This document shows, one piece after another, positions 16,557 to 25,517 of a DNA stretch of 64,000 nt. A program made the position numbers and the translations under genes. The stretch is from CAYUZU01 sp964448675. Lineage in GTDB: Bacteria > Planctomycetota > Phycisphaerae > UBA1845 > Fen-1342. The number at the start of each line of letters is the position of its first letter. The first letter of the stretch is position 1. The notes beneath the pieces are model-generated. The model was not told the origin of the DNA. It ran no database searches and worked only from the letters and a program-made list of their open reading frames with translations. The DNA is taken from positions 1 through 64,000 of the forward strand of contig CAYUZU010000028.1 of NCBI GenBank assembly GCA_964448675.1. Reading direction: 5' to 3'.

Positions 16557-17024
16557 ATGGATTGGCCGACAACGACGCTCGAAGTGCTCAATGACGAGCC
16601 GATGGTCATCAAGAACCCGAAGACCTGGCATCACACGCACAGCTATGGCGGGTGGGGCAAGTTCTTCAAGGGCTTGCAGCAGGAGAAGCTGCTGGCGACG
16701 CGCTGCACGAACGCGGGCTGTGGCGAGAAGCGCCTGTGGCTGCCGCCGCGCTGCACTTGCCCCGACTGCTGGCATGACATGGAATGGGTCGAGGCGCCGC
16801 AGCAGGGAACGATCTACACGCACTCTTCGGTGAGTTATCCCGGCGAGCTGTTCAAGCTGCCGGCGGGCACGCCGCTGATCAGCCTCGAGATCGAGGGTGT
16901 GTGCACCAAGCTGATGAGCTGGCTGAAGGAAGGCAAGCCGGACTTCGGCATGAAGGTGAAGGCGGTCTTCAACACGAAGAACCCGACCAACACGATTCTG
17001 GACCTGGCCTGGGTGCCAGCGTAG
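16557..17024 (+). CDS. DUF35 (Zn-ribbon plus OB-fold) acyl-CoA-binding partner protein
   Basis: A 155-residue protein. The N-terminal half has a helix and a rubredoxin-like zinc ribbon with cysteines in CTNAGCGE and RCTCPDC; the C-terminal half is the OB-fold (TIYTHSSVSYPGELFKLP, then SLEIEGV). DUF35 proteins sit beside thiolase-fold enzymes and hold the acyl-CoA pantetheine (archaeal thiolase/HMG-CoA synthase complex, ChsH2 with Ltp2, BbsA with BbsB). The ATG at 16557 has GGAGG 8 nt upstream. Its location directly after the thiolase-like gene makes a two-protein complex very likely; the substrate is unknown. Confidence 0.85.
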   Translation: MDWPTTTLEVLNDEPMVIKNPKTWHHTHSYGGWGKFFKGLQQEKLLATRCTNAGCGEKRLWLPPRCTCPDCWHDMEWVEAPQQGTIYTHSSVSYPGELFKLPAGTPLISLEIEGVCTKLMSWLKEGKPDFGMKVKAVFNTKNPTNTILDLAWVPA

Positions 17025-17036
17025 GGAGGTGGCGGG

Positions 17037-17079
17037 CGGCGGCCCCCGGTGCGCGCGTCGTGGCGCCCGGGGGCCGCCG
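17037..17079 (+). terminator. Stem-loop after the DUF35 gene
   Basis: A perfect 13-bp GC-rich stem (17037-17049 with 17067-17079) with a 17-nt loop, 12 bp after the stop codon. Only TT follows, so termination is plausible but not certain. Confidence 0.5.
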
Positions 17080-17173
17080 TTGCCGTGCGGGGTGGATTTC
17101 CGCAAAATGGCAGGGTGGCCCAACGTTGCGCGTCGGGCCGTGTCTGGTGGGGTGTGCTCAGGGTGCTCTCGTT

Positions 17174-17986
17174 ATGCGCGGTAGGATTCTGCTGAGTTTG
17201 CTGCTGGTGAGCCAGAGCGGGTGCATCTCGCTCAGCGGCATCAAGAATGCCGCGCGCGACGCCATGCAGCGCTGTCGCGTCGAGTCCATCCCGCCCGGTG
17301 CCGTTGTGCATCTCAACGGCGTTCGGGTTGGCGAGACGCCGTGTGACGTCGGGCGGCCGTTTGGGGACGGCGGCCGCAGCCGGTTCGAGTTCGCCGTGAG
17401 TTGCACCGGATATCGCACGCAGGTGAAGGACTTCCCGCAGTTTCCCAGTTTCGTTACGGTCGAGCTCGAGCCGCTGCCGCGGGCGACGGCGCTGCCGGAA
17501 TGTTCGCTGAGCAGCCTGCCGGTGCGGGCGGCGCCGGTGTCGGTGGTGGTGTTGGACTTCCAGGTGGCGGGCGACGTGGATCGCAACGCCGGCCAGACCC
17601 TGGCGGACTACTGTCGCGAGACGATCCAGGCGAGCGGGCGCGTGATCCTGGTGGATCGCGGGTACATGCGCGCGATCCTGAGCGAGGAGGACTTCGCTGC
17701 GACGTTCGAGTGTGACGACACGAAGTGCCTGGTGGACTTCGGCCGCAAGCTGCACGCCCAGATGCTGGTGCACGGGCGGACGACGATGCTGGGCCAGACG
17801 CGCGTGCTGACGCTGAAGATGATCGATGTTTCGTCGGCGGCGGTGGTGGCGCTGCTGAACGTGAAGACCGGCGGCGCGCTGGAAGACCTGCTGGATCTGA
17901 CGCCGACGGCGACATGCCAGTTGCTGCACGATGCGCTGCAGGAGAAGCGCAGCCCAACGACGGCGCCGGCCGCCGGGCCGGCATGA
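17174..17986 (+). CDS. PEGA-domain, CsgG/LpoB-like lipoprotein
   Basis: A 270-residue exported protein. The N-terminus (MRGRILLSLLLVSQSGC) looks like a lipoprotein signal, though Gln at -3 is not a canonical lipobox residue. Residues about 38-95 form a PEGA-type domain (IPPGAVVHLNGVRVGETP). Residues about 115-240 resemble the CsgG/LpoB periplasmic fold (VVVLDFQVAGDV...LVDRGYMRAIL...MLVHGRTTML). Such proteins act at the outer membrane in secretion or as regulators of cell-wall enzymes. The frame is open upstream into the DUF35 gene, but the lipoprotein-like start at 17174 is the only sensible one. Function is inferred. Confidence 0.65.
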   Translation: MRGRILLSLLLVSQSGCISLSGIKNAARDAMQRCRVESIPPGAVVHLNGVRVGETPCDVGRPFGDGGRSRFEFAVSCTGYRTQVKDFPQFPSFVTVELEPLPRATALPECSLSSLPVRAAPVSVVVLDFQVAGDVDRNAGQTLADYCRETIQASGRVILVDRGYMRAILSEEDFAATFECDDTKCLVDFGRKLHAQMLVHGRTTMLGQTRVLTLKMIDVSSAAVVALLNVKTGGALEDLLDLTPTATCQLLHDALQEKRSPTTAPAAGPA

Positions 17987-18120
17987 GCGGCCCGGTTCGC
18001 GTGACGGGCTGCTGCGTGACGTGGGCTATAAGGTGCGGCGGGTTTTGTACTCGCACGAGCCTGGACCGGGCCCTACACTCCGTAAGGAATCCGTGAGTCC
18101 CCTGGCGCGAGGAGGGTCCC

Positions 18121-18660
18121 ATGACCGAGCCGAAGCCGATCGATCCGAAGCACAAGCAGATTCGTCCCGTCCTGCGCGTGGTCGGACCGGTGCTGTTGGT
18201 GGTGGGGGGCCTGCTGTTCATCGTGGGGATCGTCAACTTCCTCATGTCCATGGGCTCGATGGATACGCCATGGCTGTTCATGGTCTGCGCTCCGATTGGC
18301 GGTTTCGTGGCTATCTTCGGGATTGGCATCACACACACCGCCTACGCCGGTCGCGTCGCGCGCTACATGTCGCAGGAGTACACGCCGGTCATGACCGACA
18401 CTTTCAACTACGCCGCAGACCAGACCCAGGACGGCGTGCGCAAGATTGGGGGGGCGCTGGCCGCGGGCATGCAGGGCGCGGCGACCGACGGCGCAGCGCA
18501 GGTTCGCTGCCGCGAGTGCGACACGCCGAACGACACCGATGCGAAGTTCTGCGACCACTGTGGCGGGGCATTGCAGAAGACCGTATCGTGTGCGGACTGT
18601 GGCGAGCGGAACGACCCGGATGCGCGGTTCTGCGACAACTGCGGCACGGCGCTGGCCTGA
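18121..18660 (+). CDS. Membrane protein with two C-terminal zinc ribbons
   Basis: A 179-residue protein with two membrane segments (about residues 20-42 and 52-72), a linker, and a double zinc-ribbon tail. Ribbon 1 is CRECDTPND...CDHCGG and ribbon 2 is CADCGERND...CDNCG, each with paired C-x2-C sites. The DZR-type arrangement is a common interaction module and says little about function. A GGAGGG Shine-Dalgarno precedes the ATG. It is followed after 40 bp by a gamma-carbonic-anhydrase-like gene; no functional link is evident. Confidence 0.75.
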   Translation: MTEPKPIDPKHKQIRPVLRVVGPVLLVVGGLLFIVGIVNFLMSMGSMDTPWLFMVCAPIGGFVAIFGIGITHTAYAGRVARYMSQEYTPVMTDTFNYAADQTQDGVRKIGGALAAGMQGAATDGAAQVRCRECDTPNDTDAKFCDHCGGALQKTVSCADCGERNDPDARFCDNCGTALA

Positions 18661-18700
18661 TGGCGGCGCGGCCCACTTTCTCACTCACAGTGAAGAGACG

Positions 18701-19219
18701 ATGATCAACACCTTTGAAGGCAAGACCCCGCAGATCGGCAGCGGCACGTATGTGCATCCGTCGGCAGACGTGTTCGGTAATGTGCAGCTCGGCGCGGGTT
18801 GCTGGGTGGGGCCCGGCGCGCGGGTGCGCGGCGATTATGGCCGTATCGTGGTCGGCGACTGCACCGCGATCGAGGACAACGTCGTGATCCACGCGCGGCC
18901 CGATGAGCAATGTACGATCGGCGACCGGGTGACGCTGGGCCACGGCTGCATCGTCCATAACGCGACCGTGCACGACTGGGCCGTGATCGGCATGGGCGCG
19001 ATCGTGTCCGACTGGGCGGATGTCGGCGTCTGGGCGGTGGTTGCCGAGGGCGCCGTCGTTCGGCAGCGACAGAAGATTCTGAGTGAGCGCATCGCCGTCG
19101 GCGTACCGGCCAAGGTCATCGAGAAGGCCGTCGACGATGCCTTCAAGCAGGAGTGGACCCGCTGGAAGGAAGTGTACGTCGATCTGGCGCGGCGTTACCC
19201 GGCGGGCCTGACGGAGTAG
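18701..19219 (+). CDS. Gamma-carbonic-anhydrase-like hexapeptide protein (1)
   Basis: A 172-residue left-handed beta-helix protein of the gamma-CA/PaaY/YrdA group. The three histidines that bind metal in this family can be placed in NVVIHARP, TLGHG and CIVHNA, suggesting a metal site. True gamma-carbonic anhydrase activity is not assured, since many relatives are acyltransferase-like or of unknown activity. The ATG was chosen at the onset of family-like sequence, with GAAGAG upstream; the longer frame runs back into the zinc-ribbon gene. A second, distant relative is encoded at 41535-42053. Confidence 0.8.
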   Translation: MINTFEGKTPQIGSGTYVHPSADVFGNVQLGAGCWVGPGARVRGDYGRIVVGDCTAIEDNVVIHARPDEQCTIGDRVTLGHGCIVHNATVHDWAVIGMGAIVSDWADVGVWAVVAEGAVVRQRQKILSERIAVGVPAKVIEKAVDDAFKQEWTRWKEVYVDLARRYPAGLTE

Positions 19220-19367
19220 CCGTCAGTTGACCGTCGTCAGCGGGGCGGGCTCGGTCGCCACGCAGGCAATGCGGAATGCACAATCCAGAACGTGTAGAAG
19301 CAACCGCCAGCAGGAGCAACCCGGCGCGCTGCGGCGTGATCACGGGCCGATGGCATGGGAGAGTTCC

Positions 19368-20429
19368 GTGAAGTACCCAGATTGTCCTGGCCAACTGCGT
19401 GCGGTGTTCGTGGCGATCATGCTTGGCACGATTGCCGGCTGCCAGCAGGGCGCCGCTGTCGATCGTGTGGATGCCACCCTGCGCGACCATCTCGCGCGTT
19501 ACGCCGACACCCGGCGGGCGGTGCTGCGTGGCGAAGAGACTGCGGCCGATCAACGGCGCGTGTGGCCGGCAGCGCTCGACGTGCCGATCCACGGGCAAGC
19601 CGCGACCGACCGGCTTCAGCGCACCTTTACTCTCGGCGTGCTGGGCGACGACGTACCGTCCGACCAGCTCGGCACGACCACGCAGCCGGCGACAGCCGCC
19701 GCCCCGGAAGGCTACTGGCGGCGCAACCTGCTGCACCAGATGGGCTACGAGGCCAAGCATTTTGGCGGTCGTGGTTTCTGGCGCGGCTTCAAGACGGTGT
19801 TCTGGGATGTCGAGAATGCCATCGTGCTGACCGCGACGATGGGCGCGAGCATCACGATTCGCGAGACCGGCGTCGATGGCACGATCCGCAACCGCACGCA
19901 CGGCAACCGCCAGCTCGGTGACGCGGACGAGCCGATCCAGTTGCTCGGTCACCCCGCGACGCATTTCGCCGGCACGGGCGTGCTCTGGCTGACGAGCACG
20001 TTGACGAAGGACGTCGAGCAGCACGAGTTGGCGCGTTCATTGACGCAGGCGCTGGCTGTCAACGGCGTGACGACGATGCTGCTGAAGACGGCGGCCAACA
20101 CGACGGCGCCCAATGGCGACGAGATGGCCTGGCCGAGTGGGCACACGTCCAGCGCGTTCACGGTCGCGGCGGTGCTGAACGAGCGTTACGGGCCGATGGT
20201 GGGCGTGCCATCGCTGGCGTTGGCAGGGCTGGTGGGTTATCAGCGGATCGACTCGCGGGTGCACGATTTCTCGGATGTGGTCTTCGGCGCGATGCTGGGG
20301 TACGTGGTGGGCTCATCGATCGCGCGTGACGAGAAGGCGCGATTCCCGGAGGTCTTCGGCATGCAGGTGGTGCCGCTGACCGATCCGTACACGGGCGCGA
20401 CGGGGCTGGCGCTAATGAAGCGATGGTGA
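19368..20429 (+). CDS. PAP2-family phosphatase lipoprotein
   Basis: A 353-residue protein. The N-terminus carries a good lipobox (GTIAGC, Cys about residue 25), so it is probably an outer-membrane or periplasmic lipoprotein. The acid-phosphatase/PAP2 motifs follow: KTAANTT...WPSGHTSSAF (with the catalytic His of PSGH) and SRVHDFSD (SRxxHxxxD-like). PAP2 enzymes dephosphorylate lipid phosphates or act as non-specific acid phosphatases. GTG at 19368 is preferred because GGGAGAG lies 6 nt before it; an ATG at 19350 is an alternative. Its 3' end overlaps the convergent deiminase gene by 18 bp. Confidence 0.8.
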   Translation: MKYPDCPGQLRAVFVAIMLGTIAGCQQGAAVDRVDATLRDHLARYADTRRAVLRGEETAADQRRVWPAALDVPIHGQAATDRLQRTFTLGVLGDDVPSDQLGTTTQPATAAAPEGYWRRNLLHQMGYEAKHFGGRGFWRGFKTVFWDVENAIVLTATMGASITIRETGVDGTIRNRTHGNRQLGDADEPIQLLGHPATHFAGTGVLWLTSTLTKDVEQHELARSLTQALAVNGVTTMLLKTAANTTAPNGDEMAWPSGHTSSAFTVAAVLNERYGPMVGVPSLALAGLVGYQRIDSRVHDFSDVVFGAMLGYVVGSSIARDEKARFPEVFGMQVVPLTDPYTGATGLALMKRW

Positions 20430-21701
20430 CGGTCGCGACGTCGGGCTGTGCCGCACGCGGGCCCGTGGTGACTGATGCCGGGGGCCGGGCTTGACCAGGC
20501 GCACCTCGTTCGGCTGCCGGGCGGTCACATTGACCAGGCAACGGACGGCCCCGCCGCACTTGTACACCCCGGTCACGTCGATGCGGTGGACTTCGCAGCC
20601 CAGCGACTGGTAGATCTTTGCCGCGGCGTTGTCGAGCGTCGAGATGGCATAGGTCGGCAGGTACACGATGCGGCGGCCCTGGCGGCGCTCGAGCAACACG
20701 TTGTTGTACGTGATGACCCAATCCTCGTACGGGTCGAGCACGGCGGGCAGCCGGTGCACGGTGTAGCCGAGCGCTTCCAATTGCCGCGCGACCGCGTCGA
20801 GGCTCTCGTCGCCGTAGGTCAGGGGGTAGTCCGGGTTGACCAGCGGCAGGTCGTCGATGTCGCAGACGTCCATTTCGCCGGCCTTCATCAGCGCCAGTTC
20901 GGCGGCCGAGGGGTCGGCGAGCAGGATCGTGCGATCGTCGAGCGGCGTGAGGTACATGTCGACATGGCACCATGGCACGGTATCGTGTTCGTCGCGCACC
21001 AGCACGACCGACCGGCCGAACACGCGCTCCAGTCGCTGTACCAGCCGCGCCCGCTGTGGCACCTTGTCCTGGTTGTCGTCCATGACGTTGATACCGACGA
21101 ACACGTGGCGGTTGTTGGCCACCACGTTACCGCCCTCGATGTGGATGTCGCCGCCAAGTACGCCCGGCAGAATGCCGCGGCGCGCCAGCATCCGCGGCAG
21201 CGCCAGATCGTTGCGCTTGTCGTCGTCGTAGTCGGCGACGTCGGCGGGGACGAACGTGCGCGCCGGCCGGCCGTTGCGCAGGTCGGCGCGGGCAATGCGC
21301 CGATCGCGGGCCCACACGGAGATGGGGCGGTTGACGCTGATCACCTGCAGTGGGCGGCCGTCGCCCGCGGCCTTGGCGCCCCAGTGCATGAAGAAGTTGG
21401 CGACGGCGTTCTGGTTGGGGCACAGGACCTGCACGCGCACCAGTGGCCCCAGCGCGCGAAACAGGTCGTTGTAGGTCGGGGCAAGTTCGCGAATGCACGC
21501 CGGGTCGTAGTGCAGCAGGACCTCGGTAATCGCACCGCTGGTGTCGTCGAGCACGCAGGCGGCGTCGAGTGACCGGTGGGGGCGGCTGGCGGGCTGTGCC
21601 GTGACAACGGGGGCCAGCAGCAGGCCGCTTGCCAGGATGATGGCCAGCAGGGCGGCGCGGAGGGCCGCCGTCGGCCTGCATGAATTGTCGTCGGGTATCA
21701 C
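20412..21701 (-). CDS. Exported agmatine-deiminase/PAD-like protein
   Basis: A 429-residue member of the guanidino-group-modifying superfamily (PAD-type fold). It has an N-terminal hydrophobic signal or anchor (about residues 12-36). Candidate catalytic residues are the acid in SVWARDRR, GGDIHIEGGNVV, PWCHVDMY (HxD) and the Cys in KCGGAVRCLVN. The C-terminal motif has Arg where agmatine deiminases have His (GGxHC), so the substrate may not be agmatine. The start is GTG, with GGAAG overlapping the pilT stop, so it is co-transcribed with pilT 4 bp upstream. A signal sequence is unusual for agmatine deiminases. Confidence 0.7.
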   Translation of the reverse strand: MIPDDNSCRPTAALRAALLAIILASGLLLAPVVTAQPASRPHRSLDAACVLDDTSGAITEVLLHYDPACIRELAPTYNDLFRALGPLVRVQVLCPNQNAVANFFMHWGAKAAGDGRPLQVISVNRPISVWARDRRIARADLRNGRPARTFVPADVADYDDDKRNDLALPRMLARRGILPGVLGGDIHIEGGNVVANNRHVFVGINVMDDNQDKVPQRARLVQRLERVFGRSVVLVRDEHDTVPWCHVDMYLTPLDDRTILLADPSAAELALMKAGEMDVCDIDDLPLVNPDYPLTYGDESLDAVARQLEALGYTVHRLPAVLDPYEDWVITYNNVLLERRQGRRIVYLPTYAISTLDNAAAKIYQSLGCEVHRIDVTGVYKCGGAVRCLVNVTARQPNEVRLVKPGPRHQSPRARVRHSPTSRPSPSLH

Positions 21702-21705
21702 GCGG

Positions 21706-22881
21706 TTACTTCCACGGGCGCGAACCTCCCATGATGGCCGCCGGCTCCTTTGCGAATCGCCGGGCGGTGTCGGCGGTGATGCGACCCTCGCGCACCAGCC
21801 GTTGCAGGTCTTCGTCGAGGGCGATCATCCCGTCGCGCTTGCCGGTCTGGATGGCCGACTCGATGGACTCGATTTTACCCGTGCGGATGGCGGCCTGCAC
21901 CTGCTGGTTGACGTGCAGGACTTCGAGGGCCAGGGCCCGTTTCTCGCCCTCCTCCGCGGTTGGCAGCAGGTGCTGGCAGACGACCGAGCGCAGGCTCATG
22001 GCGAGCTGGCTGCGGATGTCGTCCTGGTGCTCCTGCGGGAAGATATCGACCAGTCGCGTCAGGGCCCCTTTGGCGTCACGCGTGTGCAGCGTGGTGAGAA
22101 TCAGGTGGCCGGTCTCGGCGGCGCTGAGGGCCATCTGGGCCGTGTCACGATCGCGGATCTCGCCCACGAGGATGATGTCCGGGTCCTGCCGGAGGCCGTG
22201 CTTGAGTCCGTCGGCGAACGAGTCGACGTCGCGGCCGACTTCGCGCTGGGTGACCAGGCCGCCGCCCGGCAGGTGGAGGTACTCGATGGGCTCCTCGACG
22301 GTGAGCACGCGTTTGCCGACGTTTTGCCGCAGGAGGTCGACCAGGGCGGCCAGGGTGGCGGTCTTGCCCGAGCCGGTGACGCCGGTGATGACGACCAGGC
22401 CGTTGCTGTGGCCGACCAGGCGCTGGGCGAGGTCCTCGGGGAAGCCGAGCCAGGCGAAGCTGGGGATCTCGTTGGGGACGTGGCGGAGGCAGATGCACCA
22501 CTGGCCCTGGGCGAGGTAGACGCTGGCGCGGAAACGGCACGGCACGTCATGATGCATCAGCGACACGGAACAGTCGAGGTTCTTGTGCTCGTCCATGTCG
22601 GCGCGGACGCGGTCGGGGACGATGGAGGCGACGATGCGCTGCGTCAGTTCAGGGGCCAGCGGGCGGTCGTCGAGGGGATGCAGCCGGCCGTGGATGCGGA
22701 CGGTGGCCGGGTAGCCGGGAACGAGGTGCACGTCGGAGGCGTGCTTGTCGACGGCGGTTTCCAGCAGGGCCAGCAGTTCGTCGGCGAGCATCAAATCGTC
22801 CTTGTCGGTCGGGTGGTCCGCCAGGTGCAGGGCCGTCTCGAGGGCCTGCGGACCGATGGTACTCATATCGACTTCGAGCAT
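21706..22881 (-). CDS. pilT: PilT-family twitching motility ATPase
   Basis: A 391-residue hexameric ATPase of the type IV pilus retraction family. It has the N-terminal PAS-like region (DKHASDVHLVPG), Walker A GVTGSGKT, the Asp box (TVEEPIEYL), Walker B DPDIILVGEIRD and the His box (TGHLILTTLHT), as in PilT. The C-terminal AIRTGKIE...AIQTGKRDGM region is typical of PilT and PilU. It would power retraction of type IV pili from the cytoplasmic side; no other pilus biogenesis genes are adjacent apart from a pseudopilin at 53.6 kb. ATG at 22881 has GGAAG upstream; an ATG five codons in is a possible alternative. Confidence 0.92.
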   Translation of the reverse strand: MLEVDMSTIGPQALETALHLADHPTDKDDLMLADELLALLETAVDKHASDVHLVPGYPATVRIHGRLHPLDDRPLAPELTQRIVASIVPDRVRADMDEHKNLDCSVSLMHHDVPCRFRASVYLAQGQWCICLRHVPNEIPSFAWLGFPEDLAQRLVGHSNGLVVITGVTGSGKTATLAALVDLLRQNVGKRVLTVEEPIEYLHLPGGGLVTQREVGRDVDSFADGLKHGLRQDPDIILVGEIRDRDTAQMALSAAETGHLILTTLHTRDAKGALTRLVDIFPQEHQDDIRSQLAMSLRSVVCQHLLPTAEEGEKRALALEVLHVNQQVQAAIRTGKIESIESAIQTGKRDGMIALDEDLQRLVREGRITADTARRFAKEPAAIMGGSRPWK

Positions 22882-23025
22882 GAATTATCTTCCTGTTTCC
22901 GGCCGGCCTCGCCAAGCGTGTGGGCGGAACAACGCCGCCCCCCGGCAGCGCCGGTGAGTGCCGGTCGCCTCTTTTACGCCTGCGGTGTCGAGTGGGTTGC
23001 GGCGACGGGGGTGGGGCGGCCCGCG

Positions 23026-23061
23026 CAAGAAACCGGCCGCCGACAGCGTGTCGGCGGCCGG
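23026..23061 (-). terminator. Rho-independent terminator of the S41 protease gene
   Basis: A perfect 13-bp stem (23033-23045 with 23049-23061, 3-nt loop) 35 bp after the stop. It is followed on the minus strand by TTTCTTG. Confidence 0.85.
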
Positions 23062-23095
23062 GGATTATCGAGACGTCTACGACGCCGGGCAGGCG

Positions 23096-25276
23096 TTAGC
23101 GCTCGGTCTGGACCTTGTGTGCGGAGGCGAGCCCGCTGGGCCAGGGCATGTTGCCGGCTAGCTTGACGCGCAGCAGCAGCAGGGCCGTCTCGAGCTGCGG
23201 ATCGGTCTTGGGCGCTTCGTAGGGGTCGGACTCGATCCACTGGATGTCGTCTTCGGTCAGGAGTTCGGGCTCGCTGTCCTCGTCCTCCTCGTCGTCGTCC
23301 TTGAGCTTTGCGAGGCGCTTCTCGCGCTCTTCCTCGGTCAGCTCCTTGGAGTCGCCCTCGTTATGGATGATGTAGCTTTCGCGCTCCATCTCGATCACGC
23401 GGCGGAACTCCTTGGGCGTGAGCTTGAGCTCCCAGTCGGGCGACACGCCCCAGGTCTTGGCGTCGGGGCGCTTGTGCGGCGAGCGGCCGCTGGGGAGGTA
23501 GTACAGCGCCGTGGTGAGCTTGAGCCGGGCGGAGTCGGGCAGGGTGCGGATGTGCTGTACGCTGCCCTTGCCGAACGTGCGGTCGCCCAGCACGATCGCG
23601 CGGCCGTAGTCCTGCAGGGCGCCGGCGAGAATCTCCGACGCGCTGGCACTGCCCTCGTTGACGAGCACGACCAGCGGCAGGTTGGCGTAGCGGGCCTTGC
23701 CGGAGACCGGCTCGCGCACGTCGTATTCCTTGCGGCCGCGGGTGGAGACCACCTCGCCGCCCTCGAGGAAGTTGCTGACGACGTCGACGGCGACGTCCAG
23801 CAAGCCGCCGGGGTTGTGGCGCAGGTCGAGGATCAGGGCCTGCATGCCCTGGCGACGGGCGTCGCGCAGAGCGCGGTCGAGCTCGCGGTGCGAGCTGGGC
23901 AGGAAGTTGGTGAGGCGGACGTACGCCACGCCGGCTTCGTCATCGAGCATGTAGTTCCACGCGTCGCTGTCGGTCGGCGCGCGGTTCACGCCGCGGACCG
24001 ACGTCAGCACGATGTTGCGTCGGATGAGCTCGAAGGGGATTTCCTCGCCGGTGCGCGGCCGCAGGATCGTGAGCACGACCTTGCTGCCGGCAGGGCCCAT
24101 GATGTTCTTGACGGCGTCTTCGGTGGTCCAGCCCTTGGTGCTCGCGCCGTCGACGGCGATGATGATGTCGTCGGGCTGCAGGCCGGCTTCGAGCGCGGGG
24201 GAATCCTCGAGCGGGGTGATGACCTTGAGGCGGTTGGTCATCTCGTCCAGGCCGAGCTGGATGCCGACGCCTTCGAACCCGCCCATCATGATCTTGTCGA
24301 AGTCCCTGGCTTCGGCCGGCCAGATGACGCTGGTGTAGTCGTCGAGCTCGAAGTTGGCGCCCTCGAGGAACTCGACCACGAGCAGGCCGGCGGGCACCTG
24401 GATGCTGATCTTGTTGAGGCTGCTGATCTGATTGAACAGCCGCAGGAGATCCTGGTGCGTGAACGAGCTGGACCGGTGAACCTCGGCCTCGTAGTCCTTG
24501 AGGTTTTCGAGGAAGTACTCGCGGGTCTGCGGGTTGGCCAGGCCGTCGAGGTAGTCCTGCAGCGTCTTGGAATGGCAGACGGTGCGCAGGTTCTCGATGG
24601 CGCCCTGGGCCGCCTTCTTGAAATCGGGCTCTTCGAAATAGAGGTAGTTGATGAGCTGGAGGGCCTTGGTCAGCATGCCGCGGTGGACGCCGTCGATGTG
24701 CTCCTCCAGGGCTTCCTCGTCGTCGTAGATCAGCTCGATCCGGGCGTGCCGTGTGGCGTCTTCACGCAGTTCCTCGAACTCGTGGGTGTCCCTGTAGACG
24801 CGGTCGAGGGTCGCGTAGTAACGCAGCGCGTTCGACCAGTTGCCGGCCTTGGCATGGTCGCTGGCCGCGGACTGGCACTTGCGGGCGAGCTCGCGCACCC
24901 AGTCGGACTGGACGAAGGCGTCCCGGTCGGTGGCGTACGGTGCGGCGCGGTCGGCGAACGTGATGGCGGCGAAGAGCTTGTCCTGCTCCATGGCCTTGCG
25001 GGCCTGGGCGACGTTCCACTCGAAGGATTTCTGCTTGAGGTCCTGGCGGGACGATACGACCTCGTGATAGGCCTCCAGCCAATCGTGCGTCTCGCGCACG
25101 CGGGCCGAGCTGCTGTCCTGCAGCAGACGAGACACGACGGAGCGACCGGCTTCGAAATCCCCCCGCAGAATGGCGTTGTAGGCCTCGGCGAGCGAATCCC
25201 CACCGGCCAGGGCCCACAGCGGTGCGAGCCACAAACAGACCAGCACTGTCGCTGTCGTCACGTAACGTGATGCCAT
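23096..25276 (-). CDS. S41-family C-terminal processing peptidase with PDZ domain
   Basis: A 726-residue exported serine protease. The signal peptide (about residues 1-25) is followed by a long helical N-terminal region (about 30-290), a PDZ domain (about 325-430) and the S41 catalytic core with Ser in VNEGSASASEI and Lys in DRTFGKGSVQ. This Ser/Lys pair is typical of Ctp/Tsp/Prc proteases, which trim C-termini and degrade periplasmic proteins. An acidic insert (Asp/Glu-rich, DDDEEDEDSEPE) near the C-terminus is unusual. The N-terminal region is much longer than in CtpA. ATG at 25276 has AAAGGAAG; a GTG six codons upstream is less likely. Confidence 0.9.
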   Translation of the reverse strand: MASRYVTTATVLVCLWLAPLWALAGGDSLAEAYNAILRGDFEAGRSVVSRLLQDSSSARVRETHDWLEAYHEVVSSRQDLKQKSFEWNVAQARKAMEQDKLFAAITFADRAAPYATDRDAFVQSDWVRELARKCQSAASDHAKAGNWSNALRYYATLDRVYRDTHEFEELREDATRHARIELIYDDEEALEEHIDGVHRGMLTKALQLINYLYFEEPDFKKAAQGAIENLRTVCHSKTLQDYLDGLANPQTREYFLENLKDYEAEVHRSSSFTHQDLLRLFNQISSLNKISIQVPAGLLVVEFLEGANFELDDYTSVIWPAEARDFDKIMMGGFEGVGIQLGLDEMTNRLKVITPLEDSPALEAGLQPDDIIIAVDGASTKGWTTEDAVKNIMGPAGSKVVLTILRPRTGEEIPFELIRRNIVLTSVRGVNRAPTDSDAWNYMLDDEAGVAYVRLTNFLPSSHRELDRALRDARRQGMQALILDLRHNPGGLLDVAVDVVSNFLEGGEVVSTRGRKEYDVREPVSGKARYANLPLVVLVNEGSASASEILAGALQDYGRAIVLGDRTFGKGSVQHIRTLPDSARLKLTTALYYLPSGRSPHKRPDAKTWGVSPDWELKLTPKEFRRVIEMERESYIIHNEGDSKELTEEEREKRLAKLKDDDEEDEDSEPELLTEDDIQWIESDPYEAPKTDPQLETALLLLRVKLAGNMPWPSGLASAHKVQTER

Positions 25277-25358
25277 TTCCACACTTCCTTTCACTTCTCA
25301 CCGGCCGCAGGCACCGGCGCTTGAACGTCCGCTTTACGGCGGAAAAACAGACCGCTCC

Positions 25359-25364
25359 ATTATA
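25359..25364 (-). promoter_or_regulatory. -10 box TATAAT upstream of the S41 protease
   Basis: A perfect TATAAT on the minus strand, about 85 bp before the ATG at 25276. The -35 region is weak at normal spacing. Confidence 0.4.
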
Positions 25365-25517
25365 TGACGGTACGAAACGACTTCCCAGCAAGCCAACCCG
25401 ACGTTCGAATTCGCGCACAATTTCGTACATCCCGGGTTTATTTCACTGCAGCCGCCGGTCGTGCCGGTTCACGGGCCCACCAGTTGCCTGGCCGCGAAAA
25501 ACGCGCATGATGAGCGC

